The notes under the pieces were generated by a model. The model saw only the letters and a list, made by a program, of their open reading frames with translations. It ran no database searches and was not told the origin of the DNA. From Branchiostoma lanceolatum (taxonomy: Eukaryota > Chordata > Leptocardii > Amphioxiformes > Branchiostomatidae): a stretch of DNA of 64,000 nt. The stretch covers positions 15,232,910 through 15,296,909 of the forward strand of contig NC_089724.1 of NCBI RefSeq assembly GCF_035083965.1. The letters are read 5' to 3'. The position numbers were made by a program, and so were the translations under genes. Position 1 is the first letter of the stretch. Every line of letters begins with the position of its first letter. Positions 11,408-23,014 of the stretch are shown in pieces.

Positions 11408-13161
11408 TTACATGGGAGGGGGTGGTGGAGGAGGAGGGGGTGGGGGAGGGTGAACCCCTTCCTCCATCTCAGGGTAGCGCTCTTCCATCTCCTGACGGAA
11501 CTCCCTCATGATGTGCGTGAGCTGATCCATATTGATGTCTTGAGGACGCTCGCTGCGGTTGTCTCCCTGTTCCGTGTGATGGCCGCCCTTCCCCCCTCTG
11601 CGCTCCTCCCCCCGGTGCTTCATCACCCACATGCTCTTCTCGAACCACTCCTGCCAGAGCTTCGATTTCTCCCTGTCACAGTCCTGGCAAGCAAATACAA
11701 AGACAGGTACATTTAGAGGGTTATTACAAGGGGAAGACAATATTCTTAGTTCAAACCCACAGACTAATCATACGCATGTTCATAACATGTGACAAATCAT
11801 AAGCATGTACACATTTGCATTGAATTTGCATAAACCATGCTTGCTTAACATTAGCCAATGCGTTAGGCGCCACCTGAATTGTGATGCCTGCTCTCCGCAT
11901 ACGATTTTATTTCAGAAGCTAACTTTTTACAGGCAGGCCGATTTTCCGTTGCCTGTGTTGTATGTTTGATATCATCTTGTGCCGCCCGTGTAGGCTTGTA
12001 TTTTTGTTGGTACGGTTTTCATTTTGACTTAACCCATCCTCTCATGCCAGGCCCACCGCATGTATATATCGAGAAACGACCCTGTCGTATTGGCCTGTGA
12101 TCATCCTTCCCGCTGGCCAGCCATTAACCAATCAGCTGCTCCCCCTTCTATTACTGGAGGGAAAGCCACCAGCCAATCACATTGCCTCTTGACCGTGGGC
12201 GGCAACGTGATTGGCTGTCGACGGCTAACTCGATCCAAACCTACCTCGTGTTCGTTCCCGTACACACACGGCGGTCTCTCGGCATCACGGTGCATCCTGT
12301 GGACGTACCAGCTGGCGCCCATGAACATGAACACCACCAGGAGGGCCAGCACACCGACCACCAGGACCTTACACCGCCGGTAACACACCTTCTTTTTCCG
12401 CGAGCGAGTCAGACGGCCAGGGCTGGTCTAGTGGTAAATACGAAAGGAAAAGAGAAACTTATTATATATGATTTTCGGAAGGAGGTTTGCATAATGTTTA
12501 TTTCTATTGCATCTTCCTGTAAAAATGATACAGAACAAGACGTTCAAATCTGTGAGACGATTTTCACATCCTTTGCCTCCATCCACATTCCGTATTTTTT
12601 AACAACCCCTGTGTCCATCGTACATTAAAAAATACCGTACTGCAGAATGTAATTGTAATAAATATCGGTATATAAAACATGCAAGTGCGTCATTAATTAA
12701 TTTATTATCATAGCCTCCTTAGCAGGCCCCACGAGTCGAGCATTTGGGGCGGCCAACAAGAACCCGATTACAAGTAGAACTGATATGCCATCAGAAAAAC
12801 AGCATTTCATAAGCCAAAAAGGCCCGACCCGCAGAGCCTGCTAAGGGTTCTAGTCGTTATTTTGCCATCACCATAAATCTAGGCCCTGTCAAGCCAATAT
12901 AATAGTGGTTAAACCTTATCGTTTTGAAAAAAAAAAAAAAACACTACCTCGTGTTAAGATAAAAAGACAAACTTCGAATTCCCCCTCCACTCTTCGTTTT
13001 AAACCGAACCTTAGTTACCTTACCGTTGGTGGACAATAGACAGGCGACGGAACCACGAAACTTGGTGGCGACGGATCGGGAGTTTCCGTCACCGGTTCGT
13101 CGGCCATCGTCGGCTCTGCCTGCTTCTCCTTCCCGCCGGTATTGCCCGTCAGCTTTCCCAT
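11408..13161 (-). CDS. Novel small membrane protein family, paralogue A (198 aa)
   Basis: Exons in transcript order: 13161-13024, 12427-12245, 11683-11408 (stop TAA); both introns are phase 0. Exon 1 (46 aa) starts MGKLTGN and ends FVVPSPVYCPPT. Exon 2 (61 aa) has a strongly basic, Cys-containing stretch (RKKKVCYRRCK), a membrane segment at about residues 67-86, then RDAERPPC. Exon 3 (91 aa) opens DCDREKSKLWQEWFEKSMW, shared in pattern with paralogue B. It then has a charged region, a likely helix (DQLTHIMREFRQEMEERY) and a C-terminal run of 12 prolines. There is no signal peptide. The basic N-side suggests N-in/C-out (type II) insertion. Cysteines next to the membrane could be palmitoylated. 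I do not recognise the family. Exon joins are well supported by four parallel copies; the function is unknown. Confidence 0.85.
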
Positions 13162-14318
13162 GACGGAAACCTGATCGAAAACTGACGACAAAAAGCACAA
13201 AACGTAATGATCAGGTGCAGGAGATTGCTTCAGTACAATTGTGAGGTGTAGCAGTCGTAAATGGTGTTTACGGATGTGACGCATCGATTGAAATCCGTGA
13301 ATGCAAAAGCCGTACGCGTTCGTGTAACAGCTGACGTGGTCAACACAGCATTACGAATGTGAGGACAATGCAACTTCTACGTTTTTGAATATATAGTATA
13401 GTAATTATTCTTGTTTTGAGTGTGGTCTCTTAGAATTCATGCCACATATAAATGATTTGGAACTTAGAGCTTTTAGTATACAAGCTTTCTACATCATACA
13501 CTTACTATATTATATTCCATCTCGTGATTATCCATGATGTTATTTTTACAATGTGGAATTCTATCTAGCCACATGCTATTCCAGGAACGACAGCTTCGGT
13601 TGGTTCCGTCGTTTTGCAAACGTATTTCAGAGCTGATATATGTGTACAATGGATACGGTCTGTGATTTTTCTCATATCAGGTGTGCAAAACTGTCACCTA
13701 TCGATCTTTATAGGAACTTGATTTCACTTCTTGTATTGTGCGATTACACTAGCTTGTGGAATGATTAAGTTGCCTAGCAACGCCTATGTCGTCTTTGTCT
13801 ACAAGAACAGCCAACTAGATCTGTAGCAGGAAACAACAGTTTAGCCTATCATGTGCGAGTTCGAATCCGGGAGCCAGGAGTCTGTACTACTCGCCTCTTG
13901 TGTTTCAATATGATGATATACTAGTACACAGTTCACAGAACAACACTTCGGGTTCTTGGAAGCGCTCGTGAATAATTAAACACCATTCCTCTGTTACACC
14001 ATTCTGACGTGCGCAACACTCTTGTCTGGAAAACGTTTACCTTTCTGTTAAAGATATTCATAACCATCTACACAACATCCATAGTTGGTTGCAATATATG
14101 ATGCTGCTAGATCAAAAACCGTCAAGTGATTGACTATGTCTTTCATGTACATGTACTGTACATGCACCTACTTGTAACCATATGTTGTAAAGGTAACATA
14201 GTCTATGATGTTTGTTTTTTCTTCTTTGGACTGTGACATTTCTCTTTGGGTTATCATGCCAATACCCAGTACAAGCATCTATAATTCCTAAATATGTCGT
14301 CATCTACATGAATCGTCA

Positions 14319-14440
14319 ATATGTCACAGTACAGATTGGAATCCAGTAGGATCTGGAAGCCTCCTAATAGAGACTGGAATTCCAAGCTCTACTAGTAGGA
14401 TTCCAGATCCTAATGGATTCCAATCTGTACTGTGACATAT
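14319..14440. mobile_element. 122-base foldback (MITE-like) element
   Basis: The outer 40 bases at each end are inverted repeats with a single mismatch, opening ATATGTCACAGTACAGATTG. The inner part is also roughly self-complementary and meets around GGAATTCC. Almost the whole element could fold into one hairpin. There is no ORF. A target-site duplication is not obvious, so the class is unassigned. Confidence 0.8.
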
Positions 14441-15588
14441 GTCATACAGCAAGGTTTGACATTATTTTATGTTCCGGAAAAAATGTTTGTGGAAGACCTA
14501 TATCATTTAATGTACATGGCTCATGGGCGACATAACAGAGCATTACATTGCATTCCGTTGTCTGATCTTGCTTAAGATGCTCTAAAGTTACCTGACACAG
14601 TTACTAGTATATCAATGTGAAATCAAGTAACTCATGACATTGTAATACTTATTTAAGAAGGAGATAGTATACATAAACTTGCTACCTTTTCTGTAGCTGG
14701 CATACAAACATGGCGAACTTTAAACGCACTCTATTATAACATGATAATAGATCTCGCCGGTATTAGAATGTCTCCAGTCATTTGATATAAACTGACTGCA
14801 TTCTTTACCATGGACCAATACTTACAACCTATTTATTTACGCCTTAAAATTATTGCTACTCTTCCTGTTACCTTGTCTTGGCTTGTCTTTCTACTGAGCT
14901 CCCTGAAGAAAGCCTTCTCTGCAGACTGCTGCGCAGGCCACTTGAACACCTTGAAGCTTTTTAATTTTCTCTGTGTGGAGAATGGGTGGATCGCGTGACT
15001 GGCACTATTGTTCGCCCTGTCAGCCTTGGTTAAGGTATTGTGTACACCTGGATACATGGGAAGGTGCTATTGTCCTGTCTGTACGTGTGATTATGTGGAA
15101 AATGTTGGGGTGAAATGAGTGTGGCGTCGGATACTAGTACGATAACCAAATCAAATTTCCAACCAAACATCGACCTGGTGCATAACCAAAAGAACACCAA
15201 GATGTCAAGATAATGGCCCTTTTGCATTAATCGTACGATAGGTTTACGACAGCAATTTGGGGGCATTCTTGAGACAGTTGTAGCTGTGTCGTACGACATT
15301 CAGCTGTCTTGAAATAGACAACAGAAAATCGTCACGGCGAATGCGACAGAATCATCGCAAAGTGTCAATAGAATTTTCTGAATATTTCAGCCTGCCTCCT
15401 CGATTTTCAGTCGATACGTAGGCCTACAACTTTACAATTATAGTAGTCTGGGGCGTTGCTTTACCACTATGTTATTTTGCGAGTAAAAGTTCCATTGTAT
15501 ATGAAATAGGAGAAATCCACGACATCATTGTATTTGAACAAAAAGAAATAAGTAGTCCACAACACTGCGTCAAACAAAGCATGGAAAC

Positions 15589-15594
15589 TTTATT
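15589..15594 (-). other. Candidate polyadenylation signal for paralogue B
   Basis: AATAAA on the minus strand lies about 640 bases beyond the paralogue B stop codon, the first canonical signal downstream in transcript direction that I noticed. Confidence 0.4.
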
Positions 15595-16237
15595 GTTTTG
15601 TTACAACAAGGATCAGCAACCATACAACATCTTGTCGATGAAAAAAACAAAGTACAAAAATTGAAAAGTGTGATTTGAAGATGTGTGTAGACCATGATAT
15701 AGTTTTGCTTTTCTAGCAAACCGTGAATACACCCAAATGACCAAATGCATCAGCACGGCAGAACATTGACGGACTGAATGTGTGGATGTACAGAATTACA
15801 AAAACAATCTATAAGTTAGTAACAGAATTACTTGCAAAAACATCCGAGTTTAAAAACTTTAAAACGTCACAGAAAAAGTATATTGTGTATCAAATTAACA
15901 CCTTATCCTGCGATGTTTTCCTACTCTATTGAAGGCGTGTCTGTGTTACATACCTCCTGACTATATATTTTCTATTCAATACATGTAAATAACTGAGTAC
16001 AATGAGTTTTGAAAACAACTGCAAAGATCATATAGTACAAACGGCAAACTCTGAGTGTGTCTCATGAAATAGTGCTGCATCTATGAAACAGTCACTCTGA
16101 AAATGCAAAGCTAGAAATGCAGCATCTCATACTTGATGAGCAAACGAGGTTATGAAAATGCTCGCTGACCGGTGTCGCCTACTTCATAACCTCATATCGG
16201 GTCAGAGGATGTACCCCGGCCCCGCCTCGCGAGGTCC

Positions 16238-17895
16238 TCAGGGGGACCCGGGGCGTGGGGGTGGTGGGCCCCCCTCCTCGGAACTCGGAGGTCCGTCCTC
16301 CTCACGATCTTTCCCGCCAGGCTGACGGCCGTACCACTGGTTCATGCAGTTCTCCAGCCAGTCGTACCACTTCCCGTTCTTCTCCTCGTCACAGTCCTCC
16401 TCCTGAAACATGTAAATGAACTACCTCAGAATGGCGGCAATATTGTTGTCGTTATCTAGTTACAAGAAGTGAAGCATAGAGGCTTTTCATTGACGTCATG
16501 ATGATTATTATAATTTGAACCCCCGCGACCATGTTGGTGGGTGATTGGAATGCAGCAGCAAGTGATCATTTGAAAAGCCCGTGGTATACTGAAACACGGA
16601 GCAGAGTCGGAAGTAGCTTTGAAGAATGTTTTGCTTTAAGTTTTTTAGAAATAGTTCTTTTTTCGGGTTGGTCTTTTATGTCTTTTATTTATAGTTACAA
16701 TTCTTCAAAATTTAAAGAAAAGGCACCAAGGTCAATACACATTCTACCTTCTTGCAAGCTCCTACAACTGGATTTGCATGCTGACTTATGACTTTATAGA
16801 TTAGATATGATCCATCATGTAAAAGAATGCTTTGGAAGACATTTTAAAAAAAACTTACAAAATACACTTCTTTAATGAAGTGAAATTGGACTGAACTACT
16901 TCGATTGAGATCTTTGGTCACTCAATGGTCGCCACCTCAGCGGAAATGGGGTACGATTATAAGAAGTATCCTTGGTTTAGACAACACCTCTACACCACAT
17001 ACCTCTTCGCTCTCACGGCTGGCATGGCGCTCCTCGCTGGACCTCAGACACGGCGGTTTCTCGGCCCTCCTGTGCGCCTTGAGGAAGAAGACGCCGGTGA
17101 CGATTAGGGCCACCACCAGGACCAAGACGACGGCAGCCATGATAGCAGCCTTACACTTCATGGAACAGCCATTGGTGCGACCCTAATAAGAGTACAATAG
17201 AAAATATGTCATTATACGTTCACTGCGACGTTTTTCGTTGAAGTCAGTAGATTGTCTTGATTTGCAGGGTATATAAAGTATCTAGTAGTGTTGAATTGTT
17301 CAAAATGTCCTTTGAGCAAAAATTGGATCAGAGAAAAATGTTGACGTGTTACACATCATGTTTTTATCACGTGCACAGTGGGTTGCTTGTTAAATTTCCT
17401 TTATCCGAAAAATGGCTTCAACAACAAGGCAGATTGATTGTAACATCATTGCCCCTGCAAAGAAATTATTATGAGTTTGAGCGGAATTGTTGCTTTTTAT
17501 CCTGCCAAACACCATGCTGTACGCCTGACATGATTTTGTTATCGAAATTTGAATCATACTGACAACCGTTCCTCGGTTGAAGTCTATAGCTGAAGTCAAA
17601 ATCTTTCCCGTGTTGTGGGTGATGACCATCTCCGTTTCTAGTGCGCGAAATAGTTGTGCAAGCACTGCAGCAGAGGGTAGTCCACCGGTTAATATATAAC
17701 TAGCCCTACAGCTGAATATTCACAACTTACCGGCGGACGGTAGACCGGAGGCGCCGAAGGCTGCGGCACCACGAAGTGTGTCAGCGGGGCACCGGGCTTC
17801 GGCGGAAGCGGGTCGACGGTGGAGATGGGGTTTTCCACTGAAGGCAGGTCCTGCGGCTTCACCTTGGCGTTGCTGGTCACTGTCAGCTTTCCCAT
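16238..17895 (-). CDS. Novel small membrane protein family, paralogue B (169 aa)
   Basis: Exons: 17895-17731, 17182-17003, 16402-16238 (stop TGA), with phase-0 introns. Exon 1 (55 aa) starts MGKLTVTSNAK, is Pro-rich and ends HFVVPQPSAPPVYRPP. Exon 2 (60 aa) has GRTNGCSMKCK, a membrane segment at about residues 67-88 (Ala/Val/Leu-rich), then RRAEKPPC. Exon 3 (54 aa) opens EEDCDEEKNGKWYDWLENCM and ends in an acidic and Pro-rich tail. Shared with A: RxAE(R/K)PPC after the membrane, DCDxEKxxxWxxWxExxM at the exon 3 start, and FVVPxP with VYxPP in exon 1, so A and B form a subgroup. The start ATG sits in GCCATGG, a strong context. Function unknown. Confidence 0.86.
16863..16940. repeat. Intronic homology block shared by paralogues B and C
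   Basis: ACACTTCTTTAATGAAGTG, GAACTACTTCGATTGAGAT, GGTCACTCAATGGTCGCCAC in intron 2 of B line up with ACACTTCTTTATTAATGAA, GAATTACTAATGAGATTTC, GGTCGCTCACGGTCGCCAC at 21725-21797 in intron 2 of C. Conserved noncoding order at the equivalent place points to descent from one duplicated gene, or to a conserved intronic element. Confidence 0.65.
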
Positions 17896-18189
17896 GGCGA
17901 AGGGAGTTCACACTGACCTATGGAATCGTGTACATATGTGCTAGTCGAACACTGTTGTGTTACACATTTAACTGATGATATGTAATATTAAAGAACATTA
18001 AAGAAAAGCAAGCTTACGTTTGGAAAATATAATAAGTTCAACGTCAAACGCCAAAAAATATCGACCTAACTTTTGTATAAACAGACTTTACAACTAAAAC
18101 GTCGGCCTAGATTAAAATACCGTGACCATTCCAGTCTTCCATGACACAACATTTACTCAGTACCCTGGATTTTTTTACAGGAATCTCTC

Positions 18190-18840
18190 CTATCTTAGTC
18201 ACAGTTCAGTTCACTCTGGCTGAGGCAGAATATTAAAGATCGTCTTATCCTGTCCTGATTAGAAGGTGTATGGCATTTAGTTAGAGACGCGTTGTTAGAC
18301 CTTTAATCGCATATCAGCTACTGTATATGTACAGAACAACATACACCAACATAGCCTGTTCTTGTTTACAAAAGCAGACATCCTTATCTCTACTTCACTC
18401 TAGACTCTACCTGCCTGGTTCTATCTTCAAGTTGTTACAAAGGTGTACGATGGTTACTCTAAAAATATGCCTGCTGTTACCGTTAGTTAGATCATATACT
18501 TGCCCTTGGGTGCATGACAACGTATGCCACCAACGTAGTCTGTCCTGTGCACCTTATTTGTTTGCAAAATCTAGTTTCCTTCTCTCTCACTTTACGCACA
18601 CTCTAGCTGTGTGGTGCTGTCTTGTTCAGAAGGTGTACGTCAGTTACCCTAAGCGAAGTCAGTTACCTTAAATCATATGTTAGCTCTATATGTACATGAC
18701 AACATATGCCAGCGTTCCACCAACGTAGCTAACGTTATACTGTAGCCTATCTTGTGCGCCATTGTTTTCTCTAAGCCCGCTTCCTTGTGTCTTTACTCTT
18801 TACTTAACGATAGACTATTGTACAACGCGACTCAACATAA
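18190..18840. repeat. Diverged tandem repeat, period about 180 bases
   Basis: The sequence GACAACATATGCC(…)ACCAACGTAG(C/T)CTGT and its variants recur near 18330, 18515 and 18695. Each is followed by a T/C-rich stretch (TTTCCTT, CTTCACTCTAGAC-like words) and AGAAGGTGTA(C/T). About three and a half copies are present, with indels. There is no coding potential. Confidence 0.6.
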
Positions 18841-20628
18841 ATCTATTCCTGTCAGAATAGATCGGCTACTACACGTTGGTGCTTAATACGACAAAACAGG
18901 TGCTAACTCACCTTCAGAAATCTCCTCAGCGACGTTTGTCAGACGATGTTTTACCCCACAGTCACACGCAGTCGTCCTGAAATCTGTTGCGCACCTTGCA
19001 GTGGTGGGAAATGTAATGTAATCGTCCCTTTCTTTTGTTTTGTCCGTGACGTGCGAAGCTGCGACGACCTTTTCCCCAGTGTATCGCCAAGTCACTGTAA
19101 CCTTACACCTGTTTATGCAAGGCTCGGTTCTTTAGGGTATGGTGTAGCCTCCATAGCAGGCTTCTTGTTGGACGTTTTTATGGTTTTAAAACACGTGCTG
19201 TTTTCTAATTGCGAACCAGTGCTGATTGAACTCGGTTTCTGAAAGCCTGTTAAATGTCTAGTACAATCAGAACTGACGTACAATCAGAAAACAGCACATG
19301 ATCAACAAAAAGAGCCTAGCCAAGAAGACTGTTGTGGAGGCTAAGAGGGTGCCAGGTAGTGCCGACTCCAAGATGGCTGCCGCTCATCTTATGTTGCATG
19401 TCTAGATTTTGTTGATTTTGTGGATAGGTTTTCATACCTTGCTTTGTATGTTACCTGGATGACCTGAGTATCTAATGCATTTACGTACCTTTAGCGGCTA
19501 GTTGTGTCACTCACTTTTGACAATCAATGACACGAAAAAATGCACATCTGCACGGCAGTCACATACTCTGATAGATGTAAGTCCAGCGCTTGTAGAAATC
19601 TAAGCAATTTCGTCGAAATGTGAAAAATCTTGATCAACGAGTAAAAGGCACGAATTTTTGCTATAAGGCTTGATATTGCAGAGAAAAATTCTAACGCCAG
19701 TACTAATTCTCCCTTCGCCCACTAGCTTTTTGAACTGTCCCTTGACCATTCTTTATCGCTCTACATTCTCTCTGTTGTCAAGGGTTTGATTTCTGACGGA
19801 TGAATTTTTGGCTCGCTATACCGCCCGTCTATAGAGGCACTGTTTACACCTGTCAGTGTGCACGGCACGAAGTAATCGCATTAAGGACCATTAAGCTGCT
19901 CGTTCAGAAGAAAGCACGACATTAAAAGGCTTCCTGTAATAATAAACTCTTTCGAGTGAGTCTACTGTCACGAAGATGATCACAAAGTCCGGGGTGATCG
20001 TTTTGATCTGTTTTGAATCAGCACTTTGTAAAGAAATAATCAATTCACGGCGGGAACGGGGCAGTTATACTAAGGGCCAGGTACCGCCGAAAAGCAAGTA
20101 CATGGGAGAAGAGAAGGCAATACACCAATGCAAATTGAGAATCATTCAAACCCTTAATTTAAAGTGTTGGGACATATACCGTTGTATAGAGAATATAACG
20201 TGAGAGCGTTGAAACTAAAAAGGCCAGAAAGGAAAGATTATAGGAATGAGAAAGAAAGAAAGGATCCACAAATGTATTAATAAGAAAAACGCAGTCTATA
20301 ATTTACTGTTAAATATCGTATAGACCCCAAATTTTGGTATCAACTTGAAAAGCAAAAACCCATTGATACCATTTTTTTTACTTCCTAGTCTACATTAATG
20401 TGTCGGTTGTTAGGTAATGCTACATTCATCAAAGATGTGTTGTGTATATGTCGGGGTACAGATTGCATAGTAGGCGATTCTAGCTACCGGTAGGGATCCC
20501 GATCAGAGTTTCTGTCATTTATAATTCCTAAATTTCAAATCAATCAATTTATGTAAAGTCGTTGAAACGTTCGGTTGGGGATTAGGATCTCTTACCAATA
20601 GAATCTGCCAGATTGCAATCTCTGCCGT

Positions 20629-20892
20629 CACACACGCACACACACGCACACACACGCACACACACACACGCACACACACACACACACACACACACGCGCG
20701 CGCGTGCGCGCACACAAACACATACTGACACGCACAAACACACGCACATGTACACACACACATAAGCATGCACACAAACACACGCACAAACACACACACA
20801 TGTACACACACACACACACACACACAAACATACACGCACACACTCACACACTCACACACACACAAATACACACACACACATGCACAAACACA
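20629..20892. repeat. (CA)n microsatellite with a GCGCGCGCGTGCGCGC core
   Basis: About 260 bases of nearly pure CA-type dinucleotide repeat contain an alternating CG/CA core at 20693-20712. Open frames across it code only Cys/Val/His/Thr strings and are artefacts. Confidence 0.97.
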
Positions 20893-21387
20893 GCCAGCTT
20901 TGAAGCACTCGCGATTATCTATAGACATTGCTTCTAGAATCCATTCAGATATGCATGTAGTACATTGTTTGATAAAAAAAAGGAAACGACAAAGGCATTT
21001 TTTCCATTTTTGTATTATTGCAAAGCCATAAATGCACGCACGTCACTGGCTTGCCATGCACAACTGCGAACGGGGCCCATGATATCAAACAAACTGAATC
21101 GGGTCTCCTGAATACGCCATTGTAGGATTTACACCATACAACCATCCCAATGATTTCATTGATATGCTCAGTCTACGATTGATATGCTATAAGCATTTTT
21201 GCTTAAGATTGTACTGAAGAATGAAACTCTAAGGCCACGAAAACCATCGACAGAAATGTCGATTCTAAATATAGCTACAAGCGAAAACGTAAAGCTTAGA
21301 TGTGCCTGATACATGTAGATTGTATATATACTTAGATATATACTTGTATACATTGTGGCCTACTGATTGGGTCGTACGTTTCTTTCC

Positions 21388-22877
21388 TCATTTGTAACCT
21401 TCACCATCAGGATTCTTGTCTGCACTGCCGTCTCCGTCTTCCTTCTCTGTTGCCTTTCCACCAATCGCAACTCCCATGACGTTTTGTAGTATTCTTTCGC
21501 AGTCCTTCCCCTGTTATTATGAATTTCAATGGATATGTAAGCGTGGCAGGTAAAAATATTGTTTCAAAGATCTTTCCGATCAGTTTAAAATTGTGGTGTC
21601 ACTATTAGACCCGCTTTCCCCTGGACGGAGACCGTAGAGCTATCACAATTGGATGTGTGTATGATCTATGACTTCATAATTGGAACATCATCCAAGATTT
21701 TAGAAACAATAAAACACAGGAACTACACTTCTTTATTAATGAAATTTGTTTGAATTACTAATGAGATTTCTGGTCGCTCACGGTCGCCACTGAAAGGGAG
21801 ACCTAAGATCTAATCGGTAGCAACATGTTATTTGATCTGCTTCAATGTCATATAGTTTTAGTAGCTTGGTATCCATTCCTACTTTAACTCCAGTCCGCTG
21901 GCTCTACCCAGTGCCATCCGCGAGTATAGGAACAACTAGTCTGTGTAACGCAAACTCCGCTGTCCGATCGAGGCTGTATAACAGAAACGGCCCCTCGAGC
22001 TCCTCTATTTGGCGGTGGAAATTGGGCGGGCCGCTATGAGCGCGATTTAACCAATGGACCGGAGCTAAATTAGGGATGAACACCAGGCTATAAAAACCCA
22101 CATTACAGTGACTGTTGGTTACATCGCTTACCTTCAGCCCTTTCTTCAAACGCTGCTCACAGTCCAGTGTTTTAACCGACATTCGCCGACACCAGATCAC
22201 CAATCCAACGATGACCAGCATCACCAGCGCCATGCATGCGCAGAACGTCACCATGCTGATGGTGCCACAATCCGTGTTGGTGCGGGCCTACGTATGATAT
22301 ATCAAAGCAACATTGCACCCCAGAAATGCTTCATCGAAGAGCTCATACCTCCGTCAAATGTTTTTTTATAGTTTGTTTCATTCATTGTGGATTTGTCGCT
22401 GATTCTGTGTAATGCATTTTCTTCACTGACTCGGACATGCTTATAACAGGAAATTTAAGACAGAAAATGAGATAAACTTTCTTGGACGTTTGACCTAACT
22501 TCTTAATTGTCAGTGTCCTTGCCGTACCTAGCATGCAAAAACCAGCCACAGAGCCAATGATAATTATTTTTACTTATACGCTTTGTGTGTTTTGTTATCT
22601 TGAAATCATGCTTTTGCCGGTATGATCTTGCATCATATCTCAACTATGAAAAAATCAAGGTTTACACAAATCGAATTTTGGTCACTGTACTGTCGCTTAC
22701 CGTTCGCCGTCTTGCAATGATTACCGGTCGAATCTTAGGCACAGGCTCCGATACCACGATGGTAGTCTGAGGGTCAGGATTGGTGGGGAGCGACTCCGTG
22801 GAGCGGGGGTCCGGAGTCGGAGGAGGGTCCTCCGGAGCACTCTTCTTACCGCTAGCATTAACCGTTATCTTTCCCAT
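21388..22877 (-). CDS. Novel small membrane protein family, paralogue C (151 aa)
   Basis: Exons: 22877-22701, 22287-22132, 21510-21388 (stop TGA), with phase-0 introns. Exon 1 (59 aa) starts MGKITVNASGKK, has an APEDPPPTPDP stretch and QTTIVVSEPVP, and ends in basic ARRRT. Exon 2 (52 aa) has TDCGTISMV leading into a membrane segment at about residues 70-91, then CRRMSVKTLDCEQR. Exon 3 (40 aa) opens GKDCERILQNVMG and ends in an acidic/Lys tail. Shared with D: CGTI(S/T), LDCE(Q/E)R, QTxIVVxEPVP and G(K/R)DC(E/D)E-type exon 3 starts. C and D form a second subgroup. Repeated Cys near the membrane suggests lipidation or pairing. Function unknown. Confidence 0.86.
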
Positions 22878-22989
22878 AGCGATAGCGTTTTATACCGTCT
22901 GCTTCTCTCCAATTGTGTGCTATTGAAAAAAATATGATATATGTTATATTTCAAGTTGAACAGTTCACCAATCTCGTATAAGCCAGCGT

Positions 22990-23014
22990 CACGTGGTACG
23001 CGCGGTATAAAAAG
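22990..23014 (+). promoter_or_regulatory. Candidate plus-strand promoter: CACGTG E-box plus TATAAAAA
   Basis: CACGTG (22990-22995) is followed 10 bases later by GTATAAAAAG (23005-23014) in locally GC-rich sequence, upstream of and divergent from paralogue C. No convincing coding exon follows. It could drive a noncoding transcript, or be chance. Confidence 0.3.

Larger units (their letters stand above)
13162..16237. other. Intergenic between paralogues A and B
   Basis: No coding exon was seen. It contains a tRNA-like remnant with a GAGTTCGAATCC B-box at 13857-13868, the 122-base foldback element at 14319-14440, a copy of a dispersed GGGCATTCTTG(A/G)GACAGTTGT repeat at 15259-15310, and the probable 3' UTR of paralogue B with TTTATT at 15589-15594. 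The sequence immediately upstream of paralogue A (13162-13400) presumably holds its promoter; no TATA box is evident. Confidence 0.55.
17896..21387. other. Intergenic between paralogues B and C
   Basis: No gene was recognised. It holds a diverged tandem repeat (18190-18840), an inverted pair around 19192-19300, a CAAGATGGCTGCCGC word (YY1-type) near 19368, a long CA/GC repeat (20629-20892) and the 3' flank of paralogue C. Open frames around 18327-18671 and 18946-19242 have no recognisable domains and overlap repeat. Confidence 0.55.

Noticed and set aside
11333-11716. 127-residue plus-strand frame
   Set aside because: It is antisense to the last exon of paralogue A. The minus-strand reading is backed by the conserved DCDxEK motif and splice sites.
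20515-21031. Several Cys/Val/Thr/His-rich frames on both strands
   Set aside because: They are translations of the (CA)n microsatellite.
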